This document shows, piece by piece, positions 1 through 6,781 of a stretch of DNA of 14,395 nucleotides (positions are counted from its first letter, which is position 1; each line of letters opens with the position of its first letter). Below the pieces are notes generated by a model. The model had not been told where the DNA came from. It did not search any database and saw only the letters and a program-made list of their open reading frames with translations. Position numbers and translations under genes: made by a program. Origin of the DNA: Bog-473 sp035534235 (lineage in GTDB: Bacteria > Actinomycetota > Acidimicrobiia > Acidimicrobiales > RAAP-2); contig DATLSH010000010.1 of assembly GCA_035534235.1 (NCBI GenBank), forward strand, positions 1 to 14,395, read 5' to 3'.

Positions 1-281
1 TTGCCGCCGCCATCGGTTACTACCGGGCCCTCTACGACTTCGAACTGTCGGTACCCGAATTGGCCGACGAGCAAGCGGCCTCACTCCTCCCGACCCCGAA
101 GCCGACGCTCTACCTGCACGGCCGGGACGACGGCTGCATGCTGCTGAGCTCAATCGGATCCCCTCTCGACTTCATGGCCGAGGGTTCCGAAATGGAGATC
201 GTCGAGGGAGCGGGGCACTTCCTCCACGTCGAGCGCCCGGACGTGGTCAACCGTCGCATTCTGGGCTTCCTCACCGCGTAG
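1..281 (+). CDS. alpha/beta hydrolase, C-terminal fragment (5' end outside window)
   Basis: This frame is open from the left edge (first full codon at base 3) to TAG at 279-281, giving about 92 residues of a longer protein. It shows the last part of an alpha/beta-hydrolase fold. A strand followed by LHGRDDGCM places the acidic member of the catalytic triad. Further on, VEGAGHFLHVERPD carries the catalytic histidine, and a final helix would close the fold. The nucleophile elbow would lie upstream and cannot be seen. The pattern resembles epoxide hydrolase and haloalkane dehalogenase-like members, but the substrate cannot be told from this end. The gene converges on mutY with a four-base gap. 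Family is fairly sure; specific function unknown. Confidence 0.8.
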   Translation, partial: AAAIGYYRALYDFELSVPELADEQAASLLPTPKPTLYLHGRDDGCMLLSSIGSPLDFMAEGSEMEIVEGAGHFLHVERPDVVNRRILGFLTA

Positions 282-285
282 CCCA

Positions 286-1155
286 TCACCGCAATTGCAG
301 GGCGGTAGGCCGGCCCGGGGCCCATTCCGCGAAGCCCTCGGCCACCAGGTCCCCGGCGATCCGTTGGGCCCTCTGCGGGTCGTCAGGCCATCCGCAGGCT
401 ACGGCGAGCATCTCCGGGCTCACGGTGTCCCGCCGGAGGGTGTCGAGCAGGCGGCCCCTCCCCTGCCGATCGGAACCGGCAAAGCGGGGCTGGGCCCGCA
501 ATGGGGTGCCGGTCCGCCAGGGATCGGGCCCGGACAGCCCACCGGAGCGCCAGCGGCACTGGCGGCGCAGAGGGCACCGGGGGCAGTCAGGACGCGCTGC
601 GGTGCAGACGGTGGCGCCCAGGTCGAACATGCTCTGGTTGAACTCCCAGGACCGTCCGGTGGGAACGAGCTGGTCGGCCAGCTTCTGCGCCCCCGCCAGG
701 GTCAGGCCGCCGCCGTGGACGCAGCGCGACAGGACGCGCACGACATTGGTGTCGACGGGGGCCACGTCGAGCCCGAAGGCGAACGACCGGATGGCCCGTG
801 CGGTGGCAGGGCCAACTCCGGGCACGGTGCGCAGGGCCCGCTCGTCTCGGGGTACCACCCCCCCGTGCTCTCCGGCGATGGCCGTGGCCGACCGGTGCAG
901 GTTCAGCGCCCGGCGGTTGTAACCGAGGCCTGACCACAGGCGCACCACAGCGGCCGGACCGGCCCGGGCGCAATCGGTGGCGGAGGGGAATGCGGCGAGG
1001 AAGGGCCCGAAGTACGCCACGACCCGCTCCACCTGGGTCTGCTGCAACATGACCTCGCTGACCAACACCGCCCACGGGTCACGGGTGTGCCGCCAAGGGA
1101 GGTCGCGACGGTTCCCGGCGCCCCAACCGAGCAATTGGTGCCGGAAGCGCCGCAC
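286..1155 (-). CDS. mutY: A/G-specific adenine DNA glycosylase MutY (short form)
   Basis: MutY removes adenine mispaired with 8-oxoguanine in base excision repair. From the GTG at 1155 it has 289 residues. Visible elements are LPWR near residue 20, SEVMLQQTQ with the catalytic Glu at about 34, the helix-hairpin-helix VPGVGPATA near 110, and VDTNV with the catalytic Asp at about 135. The [4Fe-4S] cysteines are at about 184, 191, 194 and 200 (C-x6-C-x2-C-x5-C). These positions match E. coli MutY closely, which supports the chosen start. The alternative ATG at 1221 would overlap the MaoC gene by 47 nt and adds a low-complexity tail. Only about 89 residues follow the last cysteine, so the NUDIX-like 8-oxoG recognition domain is reduced, as in other actinobacterial MutY proteins. 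It lies 19 nt downstream of the MaoC gene and is probably co-transcribed with it. Confidence 0.93.
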   Translation of the reverse strand: MRRFRHQLLGWGAGNRRDLPWRHTRDPWAVLVSEVMLQQTQVERVVAYFGPFLAAFPSATDCARAGPAAVVRLWSGLGYNRRALNLHRSATAIAGEHGGVVPRDERALRTVPGVGPATARAIRSFAFGLDVAPVDTNVVRVLSRCVHGGGLTLAGAQKLADQLVPTGRSWEFNQSMFDLGATVCTAARPDCPRCPLRRQCRWRSGGLSGPDPWRTGTPLRAQPRFAGSDRQGRGRLLDTLRRDTVSPEMLAVACGWPDDPQRAQRIAGDLVAEGFAEWAPGRPTALQLR

Positions 1156-1174
1156 CCGATCGGCGGCGAGAGCC

Positions 1175-1687
1175 TCAGTCCCAGACGTGATCGGAGTACG
1201 GGCGGTGGCGCTCCGGCGCATGCGCCGTCTTCCACACCATGAGCTTGCGCCGGAAGTAGCAGACTTCGTCGCCGTGCTGGTTGAACGCCTTGGTCTCGAC
1301 GGCGACGATGCCCCGGTCGTCCTTGGACGTCGAAGGTGTGGCGCTGAGCACGCGGGTCTCGGCATAGATGGTGTCCCCGTGAAAAGTCGGAGACCGGTGC
1401 AGCAGCGACTCCACCTCAAGATTGGCGATGCAAGAACCACTCACGTCGGGCACGCTCATGCCGAGAGCCAGTGAGTAGACGAGGTTGCCCACCACCACGT
1501 TCTTGCCCTGCACGGAATCGTGCTCGGCGAACCAGGAGTTGGTGTGCAGCGGATGGTGGTTCATGGTGATCATGCAGAACAGGTGGTCGTCGTACTCCGT
1601 GATGGTCTTGCCGGGCCAGTGCCGGTAGATGTCACCAGGGACGAAGTCCTCAAGGTAGCGGCCGAAGGGGCGGTCGAAGATCGTCAT
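1175..1687 (-). CDS. MaoC-like dehydratase, candidate mesaconyl-CoA hydratase
   Basis: This 170-residue single hot-dog-fold protein belongs to the MaoC/(R)-enoyl-CoA hydratase superfamily. The active-site helix region reads MNHHPLHTNSWFAE at residues 42-55. It keeps the histidine (H48), but the usual Asp of the D-x4-H signature is Asn (N43). VGNLVYSLALGMS and PTFHGDTIYAETRV are the usual following blocks. Relatives of this type sit beside CitE-type lyases and acyl-CoA dehydrogenases in actinobacteria. The long acyl-CoA dehydrogenase and the lyase are also in this window, so hydration of mesaconyl-CoA to beta-methylmalyl-CoA is the likeliest role. This is inference from context; another short-chain enoyl-CoA is possible. 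The ATG overlaps the upstream DUF6941-like stop codon as ATGA, so the two are translationally coupled. mutY follows after 19 nt. Confidence 0.8.
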   Translation of the reverse strand: MTIFDRPFGRYLEDFVPGDIYRHWPGKTITEYDDHLFCMITMNHHPLHTNSWFAEHDSVQGKNVVVGNLVYSLALGMSVPDVSGSCIANLEVESLLHRSPTFHGDTIYAETRVLSATPSTSKDDRGIVAVETKAFNQHGDEVCYFRRKLMVWKTAHAPERHRPYSDHVWD

Positions 1688-2118
1688 TCCACGGCCTCCG
1701 GACGCGGCCGCGTCGTGAAGCCCAGGGAGGCTCCGGGAAGTGACTCCCCGTCAATGGTCAGGCGCCAGGCGAAGCGGGTGCCGGGCTCAAGGGGGATCGG
1801 GCCCAGGTTCACCGCCAGCGCGACGTCAATCGGGGAACCTTCGGGGATGCCCGGAGGCTGGCTCACCGTGAACTCGCCCCGCACCTCTACGGGTTGGGTC
1901 CCGTCTGCGGTCTCCATGAGGACGGGACGACCGTCGGCGTCCTCCAAGAAGAGCTCCCAGTGGTGTGATGCCTCGGCCTCGTGCCAGTCGACATCGATCT
2001 TCAAGGCAACGGCTGAGGGGACGGGGTCCGGCCCGGTCATGCTCCACCCGCCGCCGAGGATGTAGAGCTTCCCGTCCGAAACCTGGGCCGCGTCACACAG
2101 CATCATCGTCACCTTCAC
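1684..2118 (-). CDS. DUF6941-like small conserved protein
   Basis: A 144-residue soluble protein starting at the GTG at 2118, with N-terminus VKVTMMLCDAAQ followed by DGKLYILGGGW. This opening resembles a family of small actinobacterial proteins I associate with DUF6941; their function is unknown to me. The rest is beta-rich with conserved-looking WELFLEDADG and FAWRLTIDG segments and no signal peptide or membrane segment. The GTG is preferred over upstream in-frame codons because the family-like sequence begins there, and a TATCCT hexamer ends 7 nt before it. No Shine-Dalgarno sequence precedes it, so initiation may be leaderless. It is the first gene of a probable operon with the MaoC hydratase (ATGA overlap) and mutY. 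The C-terminal Pro/Arg tail is low in information. Confidence 0.72.
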   Translation of the reverse strand: MKVTMMLCDAAQVSDGKLYILGGGWSMTGPDPVPSAVALKIDVDWHEAEASHHWELFLEDADGRPVLMETADGTQPVEVRGEFTVSQPPGIPEGSPIDVALAVNLGPIPLEPGTRFAWRLTIDGESLPGASLGFTTRPRPEAVE

Positions 2119-2125
2119 GATGAGG

Positions 2126-2131
2126 AGGATA
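2126..2131 (-). promoter_or_regulatory. candidate -10 element for the DUF6941-like/MaoC/mutY operon
   Basis: TATCCT on the minus strand occupies -13 to -8 relative to the GTG at 2118. It fits the actinobacterial TAnnnT -10 consensus at a distance expected for a leaderless or nearly leaderless transcript. No convincing -35 element is visible. Confidence 0.4.
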
Positions 2132-2258
2132 TAGGCCCTGAAAGGTGCCAGAATGAGCGGGGACGATCCGTCGATGGTCACGGACCCGTGCGCCTGTGGC
2201 CGGGGGGTGGCCCCAAGACCCTTCGCCGCTCGTGATGGTCGCCCCGGAAGGGTGGCGA

Positions 2259-3500
2259 GTGCACCGGTTGTCAGCATGGGCCGAGCTTCGGAGCGCGCCC
2301 GTCATCGGCACGGTGGCCATGCTGGTGGGTGGCCTGTCCTACAGCATCTTCGGTTCCGTGCTCGTGCATGGTGGTCCGCTGAGGCTGTCGGCCCCCAGCG
2401 ACCTCTGGGGCCTGGCCGGCAGCGCGTCGGCCTTGGTGCACGGGCAGTTCTCCCACATATACATCCACAACGGCGCCCTCACCTCACCACCGGCTCTCGA
2501 GTTCCTGCTGGCCCCGGTCATCTACGTCGGTCAACTGCTCGGCCTGACGCCCCACCTCCACCCATCGGGAGAGCCGCTCAGGCTGTGGTTCCTGCTCGGG
2601 CCCTCCGCCATCCTCATCGGGTCGTCGTCGCTGTTCGCGGTCGACGCCATTGCGCGGTCGTGGCTCATCACCGGGCGGGAACGGATGACCCTTGCCATGG
2701 TCGGCGGCCTGGCCGTGGCCAACGTGTTGGTCGGCTGGGGTCACCCCGAGGACTGCGTCTCCCTGGCGCTCGTGCTGTGGGCCGCTCTGGACCTCGACCG
2801 CAAAGGGATGGAGGGTGGTCGAAGGGCGGCGTGGTTGCTCGGTGTCGCCATTGCGTTCCAACCACTGGCCATCCTCGGAGTGGCCCCCATCATGGCCCGA
2901 CTGGGCTGGCGGAGGTCGCTGGGGCTTTCCTACCGGCTCGTCCTACCCAGCCTCTTGGTGCTCATACCCTCCCTGGCCACCGAGGTGCACCGCACCCTCT
3001 TCGTGCTCATCCGCCAGCCGTTCCAGCCCCGATACGTCTCCTCCACACCGCTGTCCCACTGGGCCCCGTCGCTCGGACCCGGGGTGGCGGGCGGTGGTCC
3101 GACCAGGCTCTTGGCCACCGCCCTGGGTGCAGGCCTCTGCCTGGTGGTCTGCCACAAGCGCCACGACCTGGCCACCGTGCTGGCCATGATGGCCCTGGCC
3201 TTCTTCCTCCGGGTCCTCTTGGAGACCGAGATGAACTGGTACTACCTGTGGCCGGTCGCTGCGCTTTGCCTCCTCCTCGCCCGCCGCACCCGAGCCCGCT
3301 ACGCCCTCTGCGCCGCCGCCGCGGTGGCCGGCATGGTGCTGGGCAACCACCGCGTGCACGAAATCGCGCTGTGGTGGCCCGCCCTCATGGCCAGCACCCT
3401 GTGCATGTTGCTGACGGTCTTCCTGCCGGTCCGGCCGGGGTCCGCCATAGAGTGCGACGGCATGCAGGTACCCACCGGATCAGGGTTGCAACATGAGTGA
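2259..3500 (+). CDS. polytopic membrane protein, possibly GT-C/GT87-like
   Basis: About 413 residues with roughly 10-12 hydrophobic segments, starting just after the N-terminus (VIGTVAMLVGGLSYSIF) and ending near the C-terminus (MASTLCMLLTVFLP). Loop motifs include GQFSHIYIHNGALTSPP near residue 55 and GWGHPEDCVSLAL near residue 150. The layout recalls GT-C type lipid-linked glycosyltransferases such as GT87, but no diagnostic catalytic motif can be named, so function is unassigned. The GTG at 2259 is chosen because GGAAGGG lies 6 nt upstream. An ATG at 2235 and a GTG at 2196 are in-frame alternatives without a ribosome site. The stop overlaps the methyltransferase start by 8 nt, which implies coupled translation. 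An Arg/His/Pro-rich ORF in another frame covers the same DNA and is not real. Confidence 0.75.
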   Translation: MHRLSAWAELRSAPVIGTVAMLVGGLSYSIFGSVLVHGGPLRLSAPSDLWGLAGSASALVHGQFSHIYIHNGALTSPPALEFLLAPVIYVGQLLGLTPHLHPSGEPLRLWFLLGPSAILIGSSSLFAVDAIARSWLITGRERMTLAMVGGLAVANVLVGWGHPEDCVSLALVLWAALDLDRKGMEGGRRAAWLLGVAIAFQPLAILGVAPIMARLGWRRSLGLSYRLVLPSLLVLIPSLATEVHRTLFVLIRQPFQPRYVSSTPLSHWAPSLGPGVAGGGPTRLLATALGAGLCLVVCHKRHDLATVLAMMALAFFLRVLLETEMNWYYLWPVAALCLLLARRTRARYALCAAAAVAGMVLGNHRVHEIALWWPALMASTLCMLLTVFLPVRPGSAIECDGMQVPTGSGLQHE

Positions 3501-4164
3501 GCTCAAGGGCCTGCGCGACGACGTCTACCGCCGCCCGCTGGCCACCGCCCTGGACCGGCTCGGGGTGGGAGCGGGCTGGCGCTGCGTCGACGTCGGCGCC
3601 GGTGGCGGTGATGTCTCGGTGGCTCTGGCTGAAATGGTGGGACGGGACGGCCGGGTCTACGCCGTGGACAGCGACCCACGGTCGCGCGACGAGGTGGCGC
3701 GTGCCGCGGCGGCCCACGCCCAGGTCATCGCCCTGACCCAGTCCGGCGAGGACCTCTCCCTGCCCGAGCAGGTCGACCTGGCCTTCTGTCGCTTCCTGCT
3801 GCTCCATGTGCACGAACCCATCGTCGTGGTGCGTGCCATGACCGCCGCAGTGAAACCCGGCTCCTGGGTGGTCGCCCAGGAGCCGATCACCTCAGCCGGT
3901 CGTATCGCCGGGGCACCCCTGTCGATGCCCGATGCCCGGCACCCCGACGTCGGTGCACTCCTCCCCTCACTCGTGCGCCAGGCCGGACTTGAGGTTATTG
4001 ACGCCTGGGCGGAGGCGCCGGCCGGCGTCGGTCCGGGTCCGGTGGCCCGATATCTGGAGTCGCTCACCGGTGTCGACCCTGACGATGATCCGGTTGTGCT
4101 GCCTCCGCTGGTCACGGTCATCGGCCGCCGTCACCCCGAAGGCGATGCCGCGGCGAGCCTGTAG
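3493..4164 (+). CDS. class I SAM-dependent methyltransferase
   Basis: A 223-residue protein with a Rossmann-type methyltransferase core. Motif I is VDVGAGGGDV at residues 32-41, which binds SAM. The strand-2 acidic residue is in VYAVDSD (D59), and a post-motif strand runs VDLAFCRFLLLHV near residues 94-105. Strand 5 is VKPGSWVVAQEP near 120-130. Substrate cannot be inferred; the arrangement suits small-molecule or ubiE-like methyltransferases. Its ATG lies inside the 3' end of the membrane-protein gene (8 nt overlap), so the two are probably translated together and may act on the same lipid or polyketide-like product. Its TAG stop lies within the candidate -10 of the next gene. Confidence 0.85.
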   Translation: MSELKGLRDDVYRRPLATALDRLGVGAGWRCVDVGAGGGDVSVALAEMVGRDGRVYAVDSDPRSRDEVARAAAAHAQVIALTQSGEDLSLPEQVDLAFCRFLLLHVHEPIVVVRAMTAAVKPGSWVVAQEPITSAGRIAGAPLSMPDARHPDVGALLPSLVRQAGLEVIDAWAEAPAGVGPGPVARYLESLTGVDPDDDPVVLPPLVTVIGRRHPEGDAAASL

Positions 4165-4167
4165 GGT
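4162..4167 (+). promoter_or_regulatory. candidate -10 element for the acyl-CoA dehydrogenase
   Basis: TAGGGT occupies -14 to -9 relative to the ATG at 4176 and overlaps the methyltransferase stop codon. There is no Shine-Dalgarno sequence between it and the ATG (the gap is pyrimidine-rich), so a near-leaderless internal transcript is plausible. Confidence 0.4.
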
Positions 4168-4175
4168 CGCCTCCC

Positions 4176-5780
4176 ATGACGACGCCGCAAGCTTCAGCCC
4201 TCGCCGATGCCGCCGGGGCGGTCGAGCTGGCTCAACATCTGGTGGACCGCGGCTGCGCCTCGCTGCGCCTCGCCGGCGGAGTCGAGGCGAACCAGGTCGT
4301 GGCCTACGACGTGGCCCACGCCGCCGCCGCCGTGGAGGTGGCGCAGGCAACGCTGGAGTACGGGACACTGGGTGAGGTCGAGTCGCGTATCGCCAAGGCG
4401 TTCGTGGCCGACGTGTTGGTCGATCTGGTTGGTCGCCTGTCCGGCCGGGAGGCGGCCTGGGGCGTGCCCCTCGGGTGGGCGGCGCCCGTGGCTGATTTCC
4501 TCGCGGAGCAGCGCGCTCCTTCCGTCCTGGCCGCCATGGCCACCACCGAAGGTCCCCGCCACCTGGGTGAGGACTTCGAACTCGTGCGCGAGACATTCCA
4601 TCGCTTCGCCGAGGAGAAGGTCCGACCGCACGCCGAGCACGTGCACCGGGAGAACGGCGACATCCCTGCAGTGGTCATTGAGGGTCTGGCCGAGCTCGGC
4701 GGCTTCGGGCTCTCGGTGCCCGAGGAGTACGGAGGCTTCGCCAGCGGAGGCGAGAGCGACTACATGGGAATGGTGGTGGCCACCGAGGAGCTGAGCTGGG
4801 GATCGCTCGGGGTCGGAGGCTCCCTCATTACGCGACCCGAGATCCTCACCCGGGCCCTGGTCCACGGCGGCACGGAGGAGCAGAAGAAGCACTGGCTGCC
4901 CCGGCTCGCTTCGGCCGAGATCCTGGCCGCGGTGGCCGTCACCGAGCCCGACTTCGGCTCCGATGTGGCGAGCATCGTCACCGCGGCCGTGCCGACGGAA
5001 GGTGGGTGGGTGGTCAACGGCGTCAAGACATGGTGCACCTTCGCCGCCCGGGCCGACGTCCTCATGCTCCTGGCCCGGACCGATCCCGACCGGGCATTGA
5101 CCCATCGGGGCCTGTCGATGTTCGTCGTGGAGAAGCCCCGCGGTGACGGGCAGGGTTTCGTCTTCACCCAGGAGGGAGGCGACCGTCCCCGCGGGATCGG
5201 GCCGGGCCGGCTGGAAGGTCGTCCGATCGACACCCTGGGTTACCGGGGCATGCACTCCTACGAGTTGGCGTTCGAGAATTGGTTCGTGCCCGAGGCCAAC
5301 CTGGTCGGGGGCGCCGAGGGCCTGGGCCAGGGCTTCTACCTCCAGATGCAGGGATTCGAGAACGGCCGGCTGCAAACGGCGGCCCGGGCCCTGGGGGTGA
5401 TGCAGGCGGCCTACGAGGCAGCCGTGTCCTATGCGGCCAACCGCACCGTCTTCGGTTCGCCCATTGGGGAGTACCAACTCACCCAGGCCAAGCTGGGCCG
5501 GATGGCCGTGATCATTCAGGCCACCCGGCAGTGCGCCTACCACGTGGCCCGGCTGATGGCACGGGGCGAGGGAGCGTTGGAGGCTTCCATGGTTAAGGCC
5601 TATGTGTGCCGGGCCGCCGAATGGGTGACCCGGGAGGCCATGCAGATCCACGGCGGCATGGGGTATGCCGAGGAGTTCCCGGTGAGCCGCTACTTCGTCG
5701 ACGCCCGGGTGCTCTCCATATTCGAAGGCGCCGATGAGACCCTCGCCCTCAAGGTCATCGCCCGGCGCCTGGTCGGCTGA
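4176..5780 (+). CDS. mcd: acyl-CoA dehydrogenase with N-terminal extension, probable (2S)-methylsuccinyl-CoA dehydrogenase
   Basis: This 534-residue flavoprotein has a helical N-terminal extension of about 130 residues ahead of a complete acyl-CoA dehydrogenase unit. Ordinary members are about 380-400 residues. The catalytic part starts near EDFELVRETF (133) and contains AVTEPDFGSD (254-263), WVVNGVKTW, GRLQTAARALGVMQ (397-410), QIHGGMGYAEEFP (490-502) and IFEGADE, with the catalytic Glu at 517. The extension and the segment GRLEGRPIDTLGYRGMHSYE (344-363) match what I know of methylsuccinyl-CoA dehydrogenases of the ethylmalonyl-CoA pathway, which oxidise (2S)-methylsuccinyl-CoA to mesaconyl-CoA and pass electrons to electron-transfer flavoprotein. 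Neighbouring MaoC and CitE-type genes would supply the next two steps. It starts 11 nt after the methyltransferase and converges on the lyase gene with a 3-nt gap. Family certain; substrate probable. Confidence 0.85.
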   Translation: MTTPQASALADAAGAVELAQHLVDRGCASLRLAGGVEANQVVAYDVAHAAAAVEVAQATLEYGTLGEVESRIAKAFVADVLVDLVGRLSGREAAWGVPLGWAAPVADFLAEQRAPSVLAAMATTEGPRHLGEDFELVRETFHRFAEEKVRPHAEHVHRENGDIPAVVIEGLAELGGFGLSVPEEYGGFASGGESDYMGMVVATEELSWGSLGVGGSLITRPEILTRALVHGGTEEQKKHWLPRLASAEILAAVAVTEPDFGSDVASIVTAAVPTEGGWVVNGVKTWCTFAARADVLMLLARTDPDRALTHRGLSMFVVEKPRGDGQGFVFTQEGGDRPRGIGPGRLEGRPIDTLGYRGMHSYELAFENWFVPEANLVGGAEGLGQGFYLQMQGFENGRLQTAARALGVMQAAYEAAVSYAANRTVFGSPIGEYQLTQAKLGRMAVIIQATRQCAYHVARLMARGEGALEASMVKAYVCRAAEWVTREAMQIHGGMGYAEEFPVSRYFVDARVLSIFEGADETLALKVIARRLVG

Positions 5781-5790
5781 GGGTCAGCCG
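5774..5790. terminator. inverted repeat joining two convergent stop codons
   Basis: CGGCTGA and TCAGCCG form a perfect 7-bp stem with a GGG loop. The arms contain the TGA of the dehydrogenase gene and the TGA of the convergent lyase gene. No T-tract follows on either strand, so it may act as a weak bidirectional stop or RNA-end stabiliser rather than a classical terminator. Confidence 0.35.
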
Positions 5791-6722
5791 GGACTGCGGG
5801 TCAGCCCGGCCCGCTCGCCGCGGCTGACGAACTTGATGGCCATCTTGCGGCTCGCCTCGTCGATCATTTCGTCCCCGAACATCACCGCGCCCTTGCGATC
5901 CCCCTCGGTGGCCTGCTGGTAGGCGTCAAGGATGTCGAAGGCCCGGTCGAACTGCTCCTGGGTCGGCGAGTACACCTCGTTGAGGACGCCGGCCTGGTCG
6001 GGGGTCAGGGCCCATTTGCCGTCGTAGCCCAGCATGCGGGAGCGCAGGGAGTACTGCCGCAGCGCGTCGAGCTCGCGCACCCTGAGGAAGGGACCGTCAA
6101 TGACCTGCAACCCGTTGGCCCGCCCGGCCATGAGGATCCGGCTGAAGACGTAGTGGAAGTGGTCGCCCGGGTACTCGGGGATCTCAATGCCACCGGTGAG
6201 CACGGGCATCTCAATGCTGGCTGCGAAGTCGGCCGGGCCGAAGATGATGGTCTCGAGCCGGGGCGAGGCGGCACAGATCTCGTCGACGTTGATGAGGCCG
6301 CGGGCGGTCTCAATTTGGGCCTCAATGCCGATGTGCCCCACCGGCAGTCCCGAATTCTTCTCCACCTGGGTCAGCAGGAGGTCCAGGGCGATGATCTCCG
6401 CCGCCGACTGCACCTTGGGCAGCATGACCTCGTCCAGGCGCTCGCCGGCGTTGCCAACCACCTCTATGACGTCGCCGTAGGTCCATTCGGTGTCCCACGC
6501 GTTGACGCGCACGCACAGCACCCGGTCGTCCCAGGACAGGTTCTTGATGGCATCGACCACCTTGGGGCGGGCGCTCTCCTTTTCCAGGGGGGCCACCGCG
6601 TCCTCCAGATCCAAGAAGGTCATGTCGGCCGCTACGGTCGGGGCCTTGGCCAGGAACTTCTCGTTGGAGCCGGGGGTGGACAGGCAGGAGCGGCGGGGCA
6701 GATCACGTGAGCGGGCGGACAT
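5784..6722 (-). CDS. mcl: CitE/HpcH-family CoA-ester lyase, probable malyl-CoA/beta-methylmalyl-CoA lyase
   Basis: A 312-residue HpcH/HpaI/CitE-family TIM-barrel lyase. Motifs in order are CLSTPGSNEKF (13-23), FLDLEDAV (36-43), VRVN (71-74), GIEAQIETARGL with the Mg-binding Glu at 138 (132-143), IIFGPADFAAS with the second metal ligand Asp at 165 (159-169), IDGPF and GYDGKWALTPDQ (232-243). Length and residue positions agree with L-malyl-CoA/beta-methylmalyl-CoA lyases rather than the shorter citrate-lyase beta-like proteins of about 273 residues. It would split beta-methylmalyl-CoA into glyoxylate and propionyl-CoA, the step after the MaoC-type hydratase. TACCAT sits at -12 to -7 before the ATG, and the start lacks a Shine-Dalgarno sequence. 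The gene lies 46 nt downstream of the dienelactone-hydrolase-family gene on the same strand. Confidence 0.85.
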   Translation of the reverse strand: MSARSRDLPRRSCLSTPGSNEKFLAKAPTVAADMTFLDLEDAVAPLEKESARPKVVDAIKNLSWDDRVLCVRVNAWDTEWTYGDVIEVVGNAGERLDEVMLPKVQSAAEIIALDLLLTQVEKNSGLPVGHIGIEAQIETARGLINVDEICAASPRLETIIFGPADFAASIEMPVLTGGIEIPEYPGDHFHYVFSRILMAGRANGLQVIDGPFLRVRELDALRQYSLRSRMLGYDGKWALTPDQAGVLNEVYSPTQEQFDRAFDILDAYQQATEGDRKGAVMFGDEMIDEASRKMAIKFVSRGERAGLTRSPG

Positions 6723-6728
6723 GGCCCG

Positions 6729-6734
6729 ATGGTA
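6729..6734 (-). promoter_or_regulatory. candidate -10 element for leaderless transcription of the lyase
   Basis: TACCAT on the minus strand lies at -12 to -7 relative to the A of the ATG at 6722. This is the exact position of a -10 box when the start codon is the first transcribed base. The upstream 20 bases are purine/GC-rich with no recognisable -35. Confidence 0.45.
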
Positions 6735-6764
6735 ACAAACCCCCTTGCCACCCCAGCGGGGCGG

Positions 6765-6781
6765 GCGCCTAGCTCAGGCGC
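6765..6781 (-). terminator. hairpin at the end of the dienelactone hydrolase gene
   Basis: GCGCCT and AGGCGC form a perfect 6-bp stem with a 5-base loop spanning the TAG stop of the dienelactone hydrolase gene. It is followed on the minus strand by a GC-rich run, not a T-tract. It could mark a 3' end between this gene and the downstream lyase. Confidence 0.25.

Noticed and set aside
1156..1440. Upstream extension of the mutY frame through the MaoC gene
   Set aside because: It is Arg/Ser/Pro-rich with no similarity to MutY. The catalytic residue numbering fits a start at 1155.
2718..2731. CCAACGTGTTGG resembling an AACnnGTT half-site pair
   Set aside because: It lacks the outer T and A of the KstR consensus and is inside the membrane-protein coding sequence.
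2153..3496. 447-codon plus-strand ORF overlapping the membrane-protein gene
   Set aside because: The translation is Arg/Pro/His-rich and has no domain. The other frame gives regular hydrophobic segments and ends in coupling with the methyltransferase.
4194..5651. Long minus-strand ORF of 485 codons opposite the acyl-CoA dehydrogenase gene
   Set aside because: Composition is His/Gly/Leu-rich with no domain. It arises from the G/C third-position bias of the real gene on the other strand.
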